NCBI GenBank assembly: GCA_036346355.1
Contig: CM070572.1
Span: forward strand, 37,485,944-37,549,943
Reading direction: 5' to 3'
Length of the DNA: 64,000 nt
Origin: Rhipidocladum racemiflorum
Lineage: Eukaryota > Streptophyta > Magnoliopsida > Poales > Poaceae
Under the pieces are notes generated by a model. The model searched no databases, was not told the origin of the DNA, and worked only from the letters and a program-made list of their open reading frames with translations. This document shows positions 1-11,047 of this stretch, piece after piece. The position numbers and the translations under genes are program-made. Position 1 is the stretch's first letter, and each line of letters opens with the position of its first letter.

Positions 1-711
1 TGCTTCCTACCCTCCTTCCTCCCTAACTACTGCTATGGCCCCTATGCTACTGAGAAGGATGGTATTTGTGTGTTCTATACGTATTAGTATTGTGTATATG
101 TAGTATTGTGTTCATATACTGATTTCTGTTCACAGGACATATACTGATTTCTGTTGTATTAGTATTGTGTATATGTAGTATTTGTGTGTTCTATACATAT
201 GTATGACGCTTTGAGATGCTACTGATATATGCTTAATGAGTATATGTAGTATTATGTGTTTTCTATTTGCATAACAGCAGTGCTCATGGAAACACATTAA
301 GCATGAGAATAAGAAACACATGAAGCATGAGACTTTCTGTTGAATTTCATGAGCACTAATCAGTCCAAATGGGATAGAAAAACATATATTAGCCAAATGG
401 TGATAAGGGATGTGTCGACATTGTTGTTGGTTGAATTAGGATATACTTAGTATTTTGACTGTGTATTATGTAGTTTGTTCTTTATTTTTTTTGACTATTG
501 TATGTTTTTTTCTAACTTATTTATACTTTACTGGTGATAACAACCTTTCCTGCTGGATTATTTTATCCAAAAAAAAGTGCAACTTGTTATCCTGGGTTCA
601 CTGTTTTTATTGGTATCTACATTGAGTTAAGAGTTTCACAGCATATAATTGTGCTTAATATATATATATTTTTTTCAATATTCTGCTTGATAACTTTGCA
701 TGAGCTCTTAA
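1..711 (+). repeat. Duplicated 0.7-kb segment, copy A (uninterrupted)
   Basis: This AT-rich noncoding segment matches positions 1216-1313 joined to 10436-about 11047 almost base for base; differences include A355 versus C10695 and a one-base change in a T run near 505. Both copies end their similarity shortly after the shared GCATGAGCTCTT. Copy A has no transposon at the site where copy B is split, and the single ATA at 96-98 is the uninserted target. The similarity already starts at base 1, so the true left edge may lie outside the window. Inside it, short direct repeats such as GTATTTGTGTGTTCTATA occur twice. No coding frame is convincing. Confidence 0.9.
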
Positions 712-1215
712 TATAAAGCATAAATTTGATGCTTTAGAATAGTAGAGATGTATTGCTTATCAACTTGGTAGTTGGCGATGTAAATGTGTGAACTGCAGAT
801 GTCTTGTTTAGCTATTCAACGCCTACTTGGTTTAGGGAGTTGACTTGGTATTTTTTTCTCGGAAATTATATGGATATGCGATTGCGATTACTATAATAAC
901 TACTGTGATGATGGAATAGTGCCTTGTCTATTTACTGGATCTGTGACTTGCTCGATTTTAAATTGGTATGTTCTGGGCTTAAGCTAGGCTTGGAAGTAAA
1001 TTGTGTATATGTAGTATTGTGTTCATATACTCATATCCTCTCCTCACCTTCTCCACAGACCACGACCCTCGGCGGCTACTGCCATTTCCGTCCAAGCGCC
1101 GCCCAGATGCAGCGGATCTGGAGGTCCTTGGCGACTCCACCCTAAGGGCGCCGCCAACAGATATGCCGAACCTCACAACCCCCCTTCGGCATGGGTACTC
1201 CCTGAAAGCTAAGTG
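712..1215. other. Spacer between the two duplicated copies
   Basis: No gene is supported. The left part is AT-rich. A GC-rich patch at about 1050-1200 reads openly in several frames on both strands but has no start, splice context or family resemblance I recognise; it may be a piece of a host 5-prime exon or promoter carried with the duplication. The motif TGTATATGTAGTATTGTGTTCATATACT near 1003 repeats sequence from copy A, so the spacer itself contains part of the duplicated unit. Confidence 0.5.
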
Positions 1216-1313
1216 TGCTTCCTACCCTCCTTCCTCCCTAACTACTGCTATGGCCCCTATGCTACTGAGAAGGATGGTATTTGTGTGTTCTATACGTATT
1301 AGTATTGTGTATA
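1216..1313 (+). repeat. Duplicated segment, copy B, left part
   Basis: Matches positions 1-98. It ends with ATA (1311-1313), the left target-site duplication of the CACTA element. The match resumes at 10436 on the far side of the transposon. Confidence 0.92.
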
Positions 1314-1740
1314 CACTACAGGAAAAACCACTAACCTCGACAGCCAAAACCGTCCACCCTATGGACAAAACCGTCCACCATATATAGGCTCGACAGCCGG
1401 CCGTCCACCCTAAGCCGCCGAAAGTAACTGGTCGACCATAATATTAAATTCGGCCAGAATCGTCCACCATATTAAGGTCGACGGCCAAATATAGGCCGTC
1501 TACCATAACAACCTTAGGGTGGACGGCCACTGGCAGCTGTCCACTCTATGTCAGGGTGGACGGCCTTTTTATACTGTCCACCATAATAAATTTATGCTGG
1601 ACGGCCACGTGCAAAAAGCCGTCGACCCTAATAGACATGGTGGACGGCACGTGAATAGTGGCCGTCGACCCTAATGCATTAGGGTGGACGGCCACGTGGA
1701 AAAAGGCCGTCCACCCTAATTAATCAAAGACAAAAACAAA
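1314..1740. repeat. CACTA left subterminal repeat zone
   Basis: About 400 bases densely packed with near-identical 10-15 bp motifs (GGTGGACGGCC, GTCCACCCTAA, GTCGACCCTAA) in direct and inverted orientation, interspersed with short AT-rich spacers. In En/Spm such arrays bind the TNPA protein and bring the ends together. No gene is present. Confidence 0.85.
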
Positions 1741-1744
1741 TCGA

Positions 1745-2480
1745 CCCTAATGCATTCAATCCTGATTGATAATACACAATACTATCAACAAATAACAACT
1801 CACAATTACCTTCATATATTCATATACACATTCATATATCCATACACATCACAATTCAAATTCATATCCATATGTACTCACAATTCATATCGATACAATC
1901 ACAAATTACGAACTCATCACAATTCATATCCATATACACATTCATAAATCATAATTCATATATCTATACACATCACAATTCAAATTTATATCCATATATA
2001 CTCACAATTCATATCGATACAATCACAAATTACGATTTATGAATGTAACATGAACCATCAATTCAAATTTGTTTGGACGATGCACTATCCGTGTTTGGAT
2101 TTCGATTGGAAGATGCGAGTAAAAGGACTAAATCGACAAGCGAACTAATAGGTTGCCGAACTTATTGAAAATTTAAGTGACACCTCCCCTAAAACTAGGA
2201 CATCCACTCAGCAGACAGAAGACAATTAACAGTGTAATATCAACAACATATATACATCACAATTCAAATTCATATCCATATATACTCACAATTCATATCG
2301 ATACAATCACAAATTACGAACTCATCACAATTCATATTCATATACACATTCATAAATCACAATTCATATATCCATACACATCACAATTAATATATCCATA
2401 CTCATCACAATTCATATATCCATACACATTTATAAATCACATCCACAAATCAACATATAATTTACATTCAACAAAAGTTT
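1745..2480. repeat. AT-rich tandem/dispersed short repeats inside the CACTA element
   Basis: Repeated phrases such as CACAATTCATATCGATACAA and TCATATCCATATACAC recur at 1860-1950, 1970-2035 and 2255-2440 in loosely tandem order. The unit is about 90 bp but degenerate. It lies downstream of the stop codon of the minus-strand ORF1 and looks like 3-prime noncoding filler. Confidence 0.75.
2039..2250 (+). repeat. Internal direct repeat of the CACTA element, copy 1
   Basis: About 210 bp, roughly 90% identical by eye to 8774-8990 in the same orientation. Copy 1 lies beyond the end of ORF1 and copy 2 lies upstream of TNP2, so the two copies bracket the coding core. It probably arose by internal duplication or recombination within the element. 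Confidence 0.85.
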
Positions 2481-2583
2481 GATATAGAGGTTTCCAACAA
2501 AAATTCAACGTATATGACATCTCCACAAATCGACAAAGTTCAACAAAAGTTTGATATAGAGATAGCATATCACCTCAGTCATT

Positions 2584-5110
2584 CTAGTTAGGTGGAGGAA
2601 AAACCGAAGGCATACCAAGCATCTCATCAATAAAGTCCACCAAAGCACTGCTAGTGGGCTTGGCGCCACTTCCCACATGTTGAGCTGCACCAGCTGATCT
2701 TGAAGCCTCCTACAAAGCAAGAAAACAATGTATAACTTATAATATTATTTTCAATGACTTCCCAAATTACAATTTTTGGCTACAGAAGTACCGTGTCCGG
2801 AATGTTTTGAGTTGGAAGCCGGATCGGGTACTGGAATGGATTTTGGAACTGTGGTGGTCCAGCTGGAACCCCTGATCCAGAAGACTACCAATTAAAGAAA
2901 ATGAATTAGAACATTTATCTTGTGAGTTGAAAACAACAATTCTTCACGAATTAACATATATTACCCTGTCTGGCACACACTGTGGAAATGGCAACAGGAA
3001 CTGAAACGGAAACTGCAAAGGTGTTGGCTGAGCCAGAGCACCCGATCCTAAGCGTTACGAGGAGGAAAGCGCACCATATAATGGTATGGAAACTGCAAAG
3101 GGGGTGGCTGAGCCGGAGCGGCCGATCCAGAAGCCTACCAATTTGAACATATGGATTAGAGCATTACATTTGTGACTTGCAGAAAAAATACCATTAGTAT
3201 CAATAAATGGATTGGAGCGGTACCCCGTCCGGAGTTGGACCAACCGAACCGAAAGCCTACAAATTCACATAGCATATCATTGATGGATAGACATTAATAA
3301 GAAACAAGAAATTACTAGTAATAGACAATACTCCTTGGAAGTGCATCATCGGCGGCCGTGAGGGATCGAAAAAGCCTGCAAATCCTTGTGGTGGAGTATG
3401 ATTCTACATATAACTCACATAGCATTAGTAGATTGAATTAATTGAAAGTGATACAAAATTGAACGTACTTGGTGCATATTTTGCTCCATGGACTCTAGTC
3501 TTCTAAGAATAGCCTCACGCTCTTTTTCTCCCTCTTCTTGCCGTTTGTGAAGCTCCGCAACTTGTTCTCTCAAAGCGCGGTTCTCTTCCATGACGCGCCT
3601 ACTAGACGAAGACGAAGTGGAAGCCCTCGAGTGTCGAGCTGCCCTCACCTCAGGCATGTACTCAGAAGAACACAAGTACGAGTTCCCGAACGACAGTCTC
3701 CCATGCCTCCTCCCACCCATCTGGCTATGGATGACTGTAGGATCCAAAGGTTGCTCTGTAGGAACACACTCGGGCCCGTGCACCGTAGTCATTGCATCCA
3801 CGTATTCATTCTGCATTACAAATAAGTTAACACCGCACAAAACAATTTATCCAAATGATATTACTTACTAATTTTTCTTGGGCAGTTGGATCCAAAGCAC
3901 GTCGAGTACCATCTGGGTTCCGCCCTGAATGTGCGTTTGTGTACACATCAATCCAGTCGACTTCCCCCCCTGTCTGAGCCTCCTGCAATTCATTACGAAA
4001 TGAAAATTTAGTTGCAATAAATGAGAGAACTAGAATTACTTTAAACAAACATTACCATAAACTTTTTCCGCTGTGCCATTGAATGGCTACCAAGGTGTGT
4101 GATGCACGAGTCAGCAGATGCATTGCGATTGTTCTTGTTTCTTGTTGATTTCTGCCTCCATTCTTCTGTATCATACATGTCACACATCCATCTCCAAGCA
4201 TCGGGGCACTTGTCACACCATGGCGGTCGACATGAATTGTACTCATCAGGGGTAAGGTATATGTCTCGAGCACCTCCGTCCCTTCTGAGATTCTGCCCTC
4301 GCCGATAATACTCCTCAACGGCCTTGACACGAGAAAGTGAGATCATCTCGTTCACAATGTGTCTTGCTTTTCTATCAATTACCTCGTGAGCTACAAGACG
4401 CTGTCGCTCTTCGAAATCAGAAGGCAGAGCATACCTAGCCTAAAATAGACCACAAACATAAATTGCAAGATAAACATAAATAGAATTGTTCAGTTGATTG
4501 AAGAAGGCTAACTAAACAACCCAAAGTTGCAAACATGGCTAGAAGAGTTTTTCTTACCCAAAACTCGTCGAGGCAACGATCGGCAACCGATCCGTCACCA
4601 TCCTGAACTGCCTTGTAGTCATCCCAGGAGAGTGCTGCCCTATGCACATCACCAATGTCCACCATTCCCGGGTAGTTCATCCTCAGAATGGTCCCTAGGG
4701 CTGGACCTGGCTCCTTCACATTGTTCTGGATTGCCACCAAGTTGCTACACAACAACAATGCATCTGAGGCAGAACAATAATTTAGTGCTACACAAATTCA
4801 ACTTTTAGAACATGCATCTATCCCCAAAGTATGTAAATTCAATCTTCTCATTTGGATTTGTGGGAGCCCTATGAAGCTTATTAGTGCCCCTCTTCTTTCG
4901 AGCCCGTGCTCCCTGGCCTATTCCTGCCTCCTGAGAGGAAGATGTGCCCTCTGTCCCTGTCTCGGGTTCTTTGCACGGCTCTGGAGATCTGCATCACACC
5001 CTCAAGCTCTTGCATAGGCGGTACATTCTGTGACCTCTGGCATACCCTCCGCCTCTGTCTCCGCTCATCCTCATCGCTCTGTTATCAACAACGAACCGCC
5101 GTGTCCCACC
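2584..5110 (-). CDS. CACTA ORF1: Transposase_24 (Ptta/En/Spm) type protein, spliced
   Basis: Accessory protein of the CACTA element, of the plant Transposase_24 group; such proteins are thought to act with TNP2 at the element ends. Exons with good GT-AG borders (minus strand) are 4990-4812, 4744-4558, 4439-4056, 3982-3869, 3810-3469, further short proline-rich exons between about 3400 and 2790, and a last exon ending at the TAG at 2586-2584. The exon at 4439-4056 carries the conserved block with W, C and R residues and the ITHLGS motif near its end, typical of the family. The exon at 3810-3469 has a serine run followed by a coiled coil rich in E, R and L. The exact start and the small exons are uncertain; an alternative upstream exon at about 5110-5030 has a stop in one frame. 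I see no certain lesion in the central exons. Confidence 0.72.
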
Positions 5111-5238
5111 CTCCTTGCGGCCATCCTACATTGACATTGTACCAAAAGTTAGTTTGACAGTAGTAAAATATAATTACTACTTACATAACAAAAAATGATG
5201 ACAAAACTTGCTTACTATTTGTTACATACATTTTTCGA

Positions 5239-8200
5239 CTAATCACCCTGGTTCATATCATTTGTCATTTCGTTGTCGACTTGGACAAAAAGATTGTCAA
5301 GTCCTATCCCGATATCTATGGAAAGTTGTCCTGGCAAACCTTCTTCTTGAAATGGCACATCAATGGTTTGTTCAAATACATCCTCGTTATCATCATCTGA
5401 GGAGAATGGTAATGTACCGGGAGGTCTTACTTTGTAAACAACCCACCAAGACTTGTACTTAGGGCACGCATAAGATAAATAGTACACTTGCTCGACCGTT
5501 AGGGAAAATAAACTCTTCACTTTGCACGTATCTGATTTCATATGGTTAATTTCGACTAGGCCTAGTTCTCGAGTCCGTCGCACCCCATAGGTAGGATGAA
5601 ACCATTTGCAGCGAAAAAGAACCACCGATAGATCGTTACTTCCATCAAAGACAACCTCTATTATCTCTTCAATAATCCCATAATATTCTATATCGTTGCC
5701 ATTATTGTCTTGAACATAACTCACGACCCCACTATTTATCGTCAAATTTGGTCGTGCCAACTCCGCCGCTCTAGAGCGAAAACGATACCCATGCACATCG
5801 TAACACCCGTGCACTTTGGCCAAATGCGGTTGCATGATTTTGACATCTGTCGAAGATCATTGTGCACACTAGCATGCTTGTGACACTGCAAATTGGTTTA
5901 ACCCAAGTTAAGAATAACATATTATACACACGTCGTTAATCAATACAAATTATGATAGGTTCAGATATTTACGTGATAGAAGAACCAAGTTAAGAAATTC
6001 GGATGGCCTGCTCCACGACCCCTTTCTTTCAGGTTATCGATTTGTTTTTGAGTAGGTTCGCCTTGCCTTTTCCATTCCTGTTGAATAAATTGCCTACAAA
6101 GAGAATGATTTAAGTTTTAAATATCTAGTATACAATGCTATACAACGCATAACGTGTTCGACAAATAAACTTACTCGATGTACCCATCCATTTCCTCCAT
6201 ATTGGTGTAGATATATAATTGTACACGAACCCTCTCATCCGGTTCTAATTCACGTAATGTACTTCTTCCTCTGATTTGCCTTGTATCCGAAACACCTTTA
6301 GGCTTGACACTTTTCTTTTATGCACTTTCTTATACCAGGCTCGTAAGCATTGACATTGTTGGTTGGCGAAGTACTTACTCGTGAAGTATGAAACCTCCTG
6401 AAGTAGGCATCTTTGCCGCAATGGATCCTTCGACACGTGCCTTATTTTTAACCTTTGCCCCGATACTCTTTAACATACGTTCCACGGGATACATCCATCT
6501 CAGATCGCAGGGCCTCCAACCTTTGCTTCATAAGGTAGATGTACCAAAAGATGTTGCATCGTGTTAAAGAACCCAGGAACATATATTTTCTCAAGCTTGG
6601 TAATTAGCAGCACTATTTCCTTCTCCAACTCTGCCATTCTGAACTCGCTAATCTCTTTAGCACAAAGTTGTCTATAGAAGAAGCTAAGCTCAGCCAATGC
6701 TCTCCATATGTCCTCATCTACATATCCACGATAAGCCACAGGAACTAACCGCTCAATAAATATGTGGTAGTCATGACTTTTCATTCCATTTATCTTCCCT
6801 TGAGCAAGACTCACACCGCGCCTAATGTTGGCAGCATAACCATCAGGAAACTTCACCTCTTTTTGGATCCAAAGAAGAACCTCCTTTCTCTGTGAGGGTG
6901 TTAAACAATATTTAGCTTTAGGTTTCTTTCTGGATGTATCGCTCAAATTCAAGGCAGGTCTGTCGCATATCAAGGCACAATCTAACCGGGCTTTGACATT
7001 ATCTTTGGTTCTATCAGGTATGTCGAAGTTCGTGCTGAAGATGGACTCACTCACATTTCTCTCCTGATGCATCAGATCAAGGTTATGAGGCAGTTTCAAG
7101 TCCTTTGCGTAAGGGAGACTATAAATACTACACTTGTGAGTCCAATGGTGTTGCTCACCGTAACCTTCATAACCGTTAGGAGTGTCTTTGAGATTATTCT
7201 GCCTAGCAATGATGTCAATGACCCGCATGACGCTTTGGTGGACCTTCTTTTATCACCTTTCCTTTACGGAATGCATTTGTCTGTCTCCTGGATGGGTGGC
7301 TTGAAGATAAGAACCGTCGGTGACAATCGAAGAAACATGTTTTTCCACCATTCTGCAATTGAAAAGCACATGTGTCATCCATGCATATGGGGCAAGACAA
7401 TCTCCCATGAGTGCTCCATCCTGAAAACATACCATATGCCGGGAAATCATGGATGGACCACATGTAAGCAGCGCGCATCCTGAAATTCTGCTTTGTTGAG
7501 CTATCATATGTCAAGACACCGTTTGTCCACAACTCTCTTAGCTCAGCCATGAGTGGTTGCATCAACAAATCCAAGTGCTTCCCAGGATGGCTAGGCCCTG
7601 GTATGATCAGAGAAAGGAACATATATTCCTCTTTCATGCAACGGTCCAGGAGGAGGTTATACGGAATGGTGAATACAAGGCCAACATGAATATGATTGTG
7701 CGGTCATGCTGAAGGGTGTGAACCCATCTGTCGCGAGACCAATACGCACATTTCTTGGATCTCTTGCAAAATCATGATTCATTTCATCGAAGTACTTCCA
7801 AGCTTCACCATCGGATGGATGAACCATGACACCTTCTTTCACACGTTTTCCTTCTTTGTGCCACCTCATATGCTTCGCTGTCTCTTCCGACATAAACAAC
7901 CGCTGCAAACGTTGAGTCATTGGAAAGTAATGCAACGTTTTCTTGGCCACCTTCGTCTGTTTGGTGTGACCATCTTTGTCGGTAACTTCAACATACCTAG
8001 ACTCTCCACAGCGATCGCAGTGGGTCTTTTTTGCATGCTCCTTCCAGAAGATTATGAAATATCGAGGACAATAATTTATTTTCTCGTATGGCATTCCTAG
8101 ACCACTTAGAATTTTCTTCGAATCATACAAGTTTCGTGGCATTTTGTGGTCTTCGGGGAGAATGCTACAGATAAGCTTCACTAAGTCATTATAGCATTTG

Positions 8201-8744
8201 GTCGAGAAATTATGCTTTGACTTAATTGCAATGAGACGTGCGACAGCCGCAAGGAGCGTCACATTTGTTTTCTCATGCAACGGCTCTGAAGCGGCCTTCA
8301 AAAGCTTTAAGAAATCTGTTGCAAGTGGGGTGGGCACTTCCTCTTGTGGGAGATCTAACCCCTGACCAATGTCGTCCACCATCTCTTCCATTCTGTCAAT
8401 TTCATCGTAACCTTCGACGATATTGGAAGGTTGTACTCTATGAACTAGATGGTCCACCTTGCATGCTTTCGCCATGATCAACCCATCTATAATAATTTGC
8501 TTTGAAGCCGTTCTTACAAAGATGCATCTCCATTTCTCGCCTCGACATCTCTTCAAAGCTATTACCACAGAGAGCGCACGGGCATCTCACTTCTGCCATG
8601 TCCGACACAAAGGCGTCGACCCAAAAGCTTGACGGATAAAATCTTTCGTGCCCTCCTTCCACTCGGCCAGTGCCGTCCATTCCTATTCCAACCATCATAC
8701 ATCCACTTGAGAATTTTCCATAATGGGCTGAAAGAATGTAACAT
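5239..8744 (-). pseudogene. TNP2-like CACTA transposase, frame-broken
   Basis: Main transposase of the element. In order on the minus strand: an N-terminal Transpos_assoc-like Cys region (8744-8438, with CPCALCGNSF), the Transposase_21 core (8568-7657, 7637-7215 and 7228-6500), a DUF4218-like segment (about 6600-6245) and a DUF4216-like segment (5835-5239, with WFHPTYGVRR). The reading frame changes at about 8650, 8455, 7680, 7220, 6500 and 6385, with homologous reading continuing in another frame each time. At about 7680 the shift fits a single extra base after CWP. Introns are known in some TNP2 genes, but at least the 7680 shift lacks splice sites. The protein is therefore probably non-functional in this copy. 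Family assignment is firm; the exact number of lesions is approximate. Confidence 0.85.
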
Positions 8745-8773
8745 GAACCATGAATGTATGCTAAGGGTTTATG

Positions 8774-8990
8774 AATGTAACATGAACCATCAATTCAGAT
8801 TTGTTTGGACGATGCACTATTCGTGTTTGGATTTCGATTGGAAGATGCGAGTAAAAGGACTAAATCAGCAGGCGAACTAAGAGGTTGCCGAACTTATTAA
8901 AAATTTCGGCAGCATCTGCCCTAAAACTAGGACATCCACTCAGCAGACAAAAGACAATTAACAGTGTAATATCAACAACACATATATATA
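8774..8990 (+). repeat. Internal direct repeat of the CACTA element, copy 2
   Basis: Partner of 2039-2250, same orientation. A further short duplication, GAATGTAACATGAACCAT, occurs just upstream at about 8746 and again at about 8776. Confidence 0.85.
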
Positions 8991-9009
8991 GCAAATTGCT
9001 GGAATATGT

Positions 9010-9412
9010 CCACTAGCACATATATACACATATATATTCATTAACACATCATACGCACATATATGTCCATTAACACACCATACACATATGCTTCAATATG
9101 TTCGCTAGCACTAAGTCTTTTCAGTTTGTTAAGACCGAGTCTTATGTATCTACAGTAAGTCACATACCATGTGAGTTAAGATTTGAAGTAATAATAGTTG
9201 TATTGACTTGATATCAAATTCAATTGAAAAACAAATACATGATTAATAATCTGACCATAACATTAGAGAACTTCATGACACATACCACTAATTAACCCTA
9301 ATACTCCTAACACATGCCACTAATTAACCCTAATAGTCCTACCATTCAATACTCCCAACACGTGCCACTAATTAACCCTAACATTCCTAACACATGCCAC
9401 TAATTAATTTTC
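9010..9412. repeat. Short tandem repeats upstream of TNP2
   Basis: Two small arrays. At about 9010-9110 there are copies of ACACATATATG/TCCATTAACACA. At 9285-9412 the phrase CACATGCCACTAATTAACCC recurs four times with about 30-50 bp spacing. No coding content. Confidence 0.7.
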
Positions 9413-9544
9413 AATAAAGCAAATGAGGTATAAACGTTTCTTTACTGTTCTTCGATGGTTTGTAAAGCCGTCGACACTAGCTTGTACTGTAAAAAAAGAT
9501 TGAACATATACCTTTAGGTTTTTAAAACCGTCGACCCTAGCCGG

Positions 9545-9995
9545 ATTGGGACGTCAACAAGACAACACAGCACACGGGTGGGGTCGGCCGAGTCATCAGC
9601 GGCGCGGAGGAGCGTCGGCAGCTGGCGGCCCGGCGAGCCACCGGCGGCGGCAGGCGCGGCTGCAGAAGCAGGCGGCTGCCCTGCAGGAGAGGCGTGGCGA
9701 CCCTCGCGTGGCGGACCTCGAGGATCTGGCCGGCGATTAGGGGCGGTGGGGCCCCTCAGTCTTGGCGAGCGAAGCCAGCGGCCCCGGTGAACCCACGGTG
9801 GCGGCGCGAAGCGGCGGGCATGATGGCCGTGGAAGCGGCCAGAAGCGTCGAGGAAAGGCGGCCAAGCCACCGGCCGTAGCGGCAGCGGGGCGTTAGGCGT
9901 CGAGGAAGGCGGCCGACCACCCGGCGCGGCGGCGGCAATGGATGGATTCGCGCGGATGAGCTTCGCTCGGGCGGCAATGGGGATATTAGCTTCAG
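9545..9995. other. GC-rich block inside the CACTA element
   Basis: About 450 bp of very GC-rich sequence in an otherwise AT-rich region. All frames are nearly open because of composition, giving alanine/arginine/proline-rich translations without recognisable domains. It lies between TNP2 and the right subterminal repeats, so it may be the transposase promoter/5-prime leader or a captured host first exon. I cannot distinguish these from sequence alone. Confidence 0.5.
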
Positions 9996-10024
9996 CCGGA
10001 TGAACTGCGCGCAGCTCGGGCGTG

Positions 10025-10435
10025 GGGCTGTAATCCCAATACTTATGGTCGACGGGCCCACAAAGGCCGTCCACCCTAGTCTTTTTATGGTCGACGGGCC
10101 CACAAAGGCCGTCCACCCTAGTCTTTTTATGGTCGACGGGCCCACAAGTGCCGTCCACCATAGTGCTGTTTATGGTCGACGGCCACACGATTGCCGTCCA
10201 CCCTAGTCCCGCCTTATGGTCGATAGCCGCGTAAGCCGTCCATCCAATATTATGGTGGACGGTTTGTCTGTGGGCCGTCGACCCTAATGCCATTCTTGGA
10301 TTCCCGCATTTTTTTCGGGGTTAGGGTAGACGGCCATTCTTGGGGTCGTCGAGCTTAATATATTTATGGTCGACGGGCTAGTTTGGCTGTCTACCATATA
10401 TTTGGCCGTGGATAATAAGTGCTTTTCCTGTAGTG
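10025..10435. repeat. CACTA right subterminal repeat zone
   Basis: Includes a 49-bp tandem unit repeated about three times from 10045 (TATGGTCGACGGGCCCACAA followed by GGCCGTCCACCCTAGTCTTT), then further GTCGACGG/CCGTCCACC motifs in both orientations up to the terminal TTTTCCTGTAGTG. It matches the motif content of the left subterminal zone. Confidence 0.85.
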
Positions 10436-11047
10436 ATATGTAGTATTGTGTTCATATACTGATTTCTGTTCACAGGACATATACTGATTTCTGTTGTATT
10501 AGTATTGTGTATATGTAGTATTTGTGTGTTCTATACATATGTATGACGCTTTGAGATGCTACTGATATATGCTTAATGAGTATATGTAGTATTATGTGTT
10601 TTCTATTTGCATAACAGCAGTGCTCATGGAAACACATTAAGCATGAGAATAAGAAACACATGAAGCATGAGACTTTCTGTTGAATTTCATGAGCCCTAAT
10701 CAGTCCAAATGGGATAGAAAAACATATATTAGCCAAATGGTGATAAGGGATGTGTCGACATTGTTGTTGGTTGAATTAGGATATACTTAGTATTTTGACT
10801 GTGTATTATGTAGTTTGTTCTTTATTTTTTTTGACTATTGTATGTTTTTTCTAACTTATTTATACTTTACTGGTGATAACAACCTTTCCTGCTGGATTAT
10901 TTTATCCAAAAAAAAGTGCAACTTGTTATCCTGGGTTCACTGTTTTTATTGGTATCTATATTGAGTTAAGAGTTTCACAGCATATAATTGTGCTTAATAT
11001 ATATTTTTTTTCAGTATTCTGCTTGATAACTTTGCATGAGCTCTTTT
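10436..11047 (+). repeat. Duplicated segment, copy B, right part
   Basis: Continues the match to copy A (positions 96-about 711) right after the CACTA element, starting with the right ATA target duplication. Similarity fades after GCATGAGCTCTT. A short piece of the same motif family (AGCATATAATTGTGCTTAATAT) recurs at about 11345. Confidence 0.92.

Larger units (their letters stand above)
1314..10435 (-). mobile_element. CACTA (En/Spm, DTC) DNA transposon, about 9.1 kb
   Basis: The element begins CACTACAGGAAAA and ends with its reverse complement TTTTCCTGTAGTG. It is flanked by the 3-bp direct duplication ATA (1311-1313 and 10436-10438), the hallmark of CACTA transposons. Both subterminal zones carry many short copies of GTCGACGGCC/GTCCACCCTA-type motifs in both orientations, where TNPA-type proteins bind in known family members. 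Inside, on the minus strand, lie a spliced Transposase_24-type gene (about 2584-5110) and a TNP2-type transposase (about 5239-8744) broken by several frameshifts. With intact ends and a broken TNP2 it is probably non-autonomous now but possibly still mobilisable in trans. Structure is seen directly; mobility is inference. Confidence 0.96.

Noticed and set aside
1745..2480. Regularly recurring short repeats that might suggest a CRISPR-like array
   Set aside because: Repeats are degenerate, unequal in spacing and AT-rich, inside a plant CACTA transposon; there are no unique spacers of constant length and no cas genes.
9514..10293. 259-codon minus-strand frame with repeated VDHKKTRVDGLCG
   Set aside because: It is produced by the 49-bp CACTA subterminal repeats and the adjacent GC-rich block; it contains no recognised domain.
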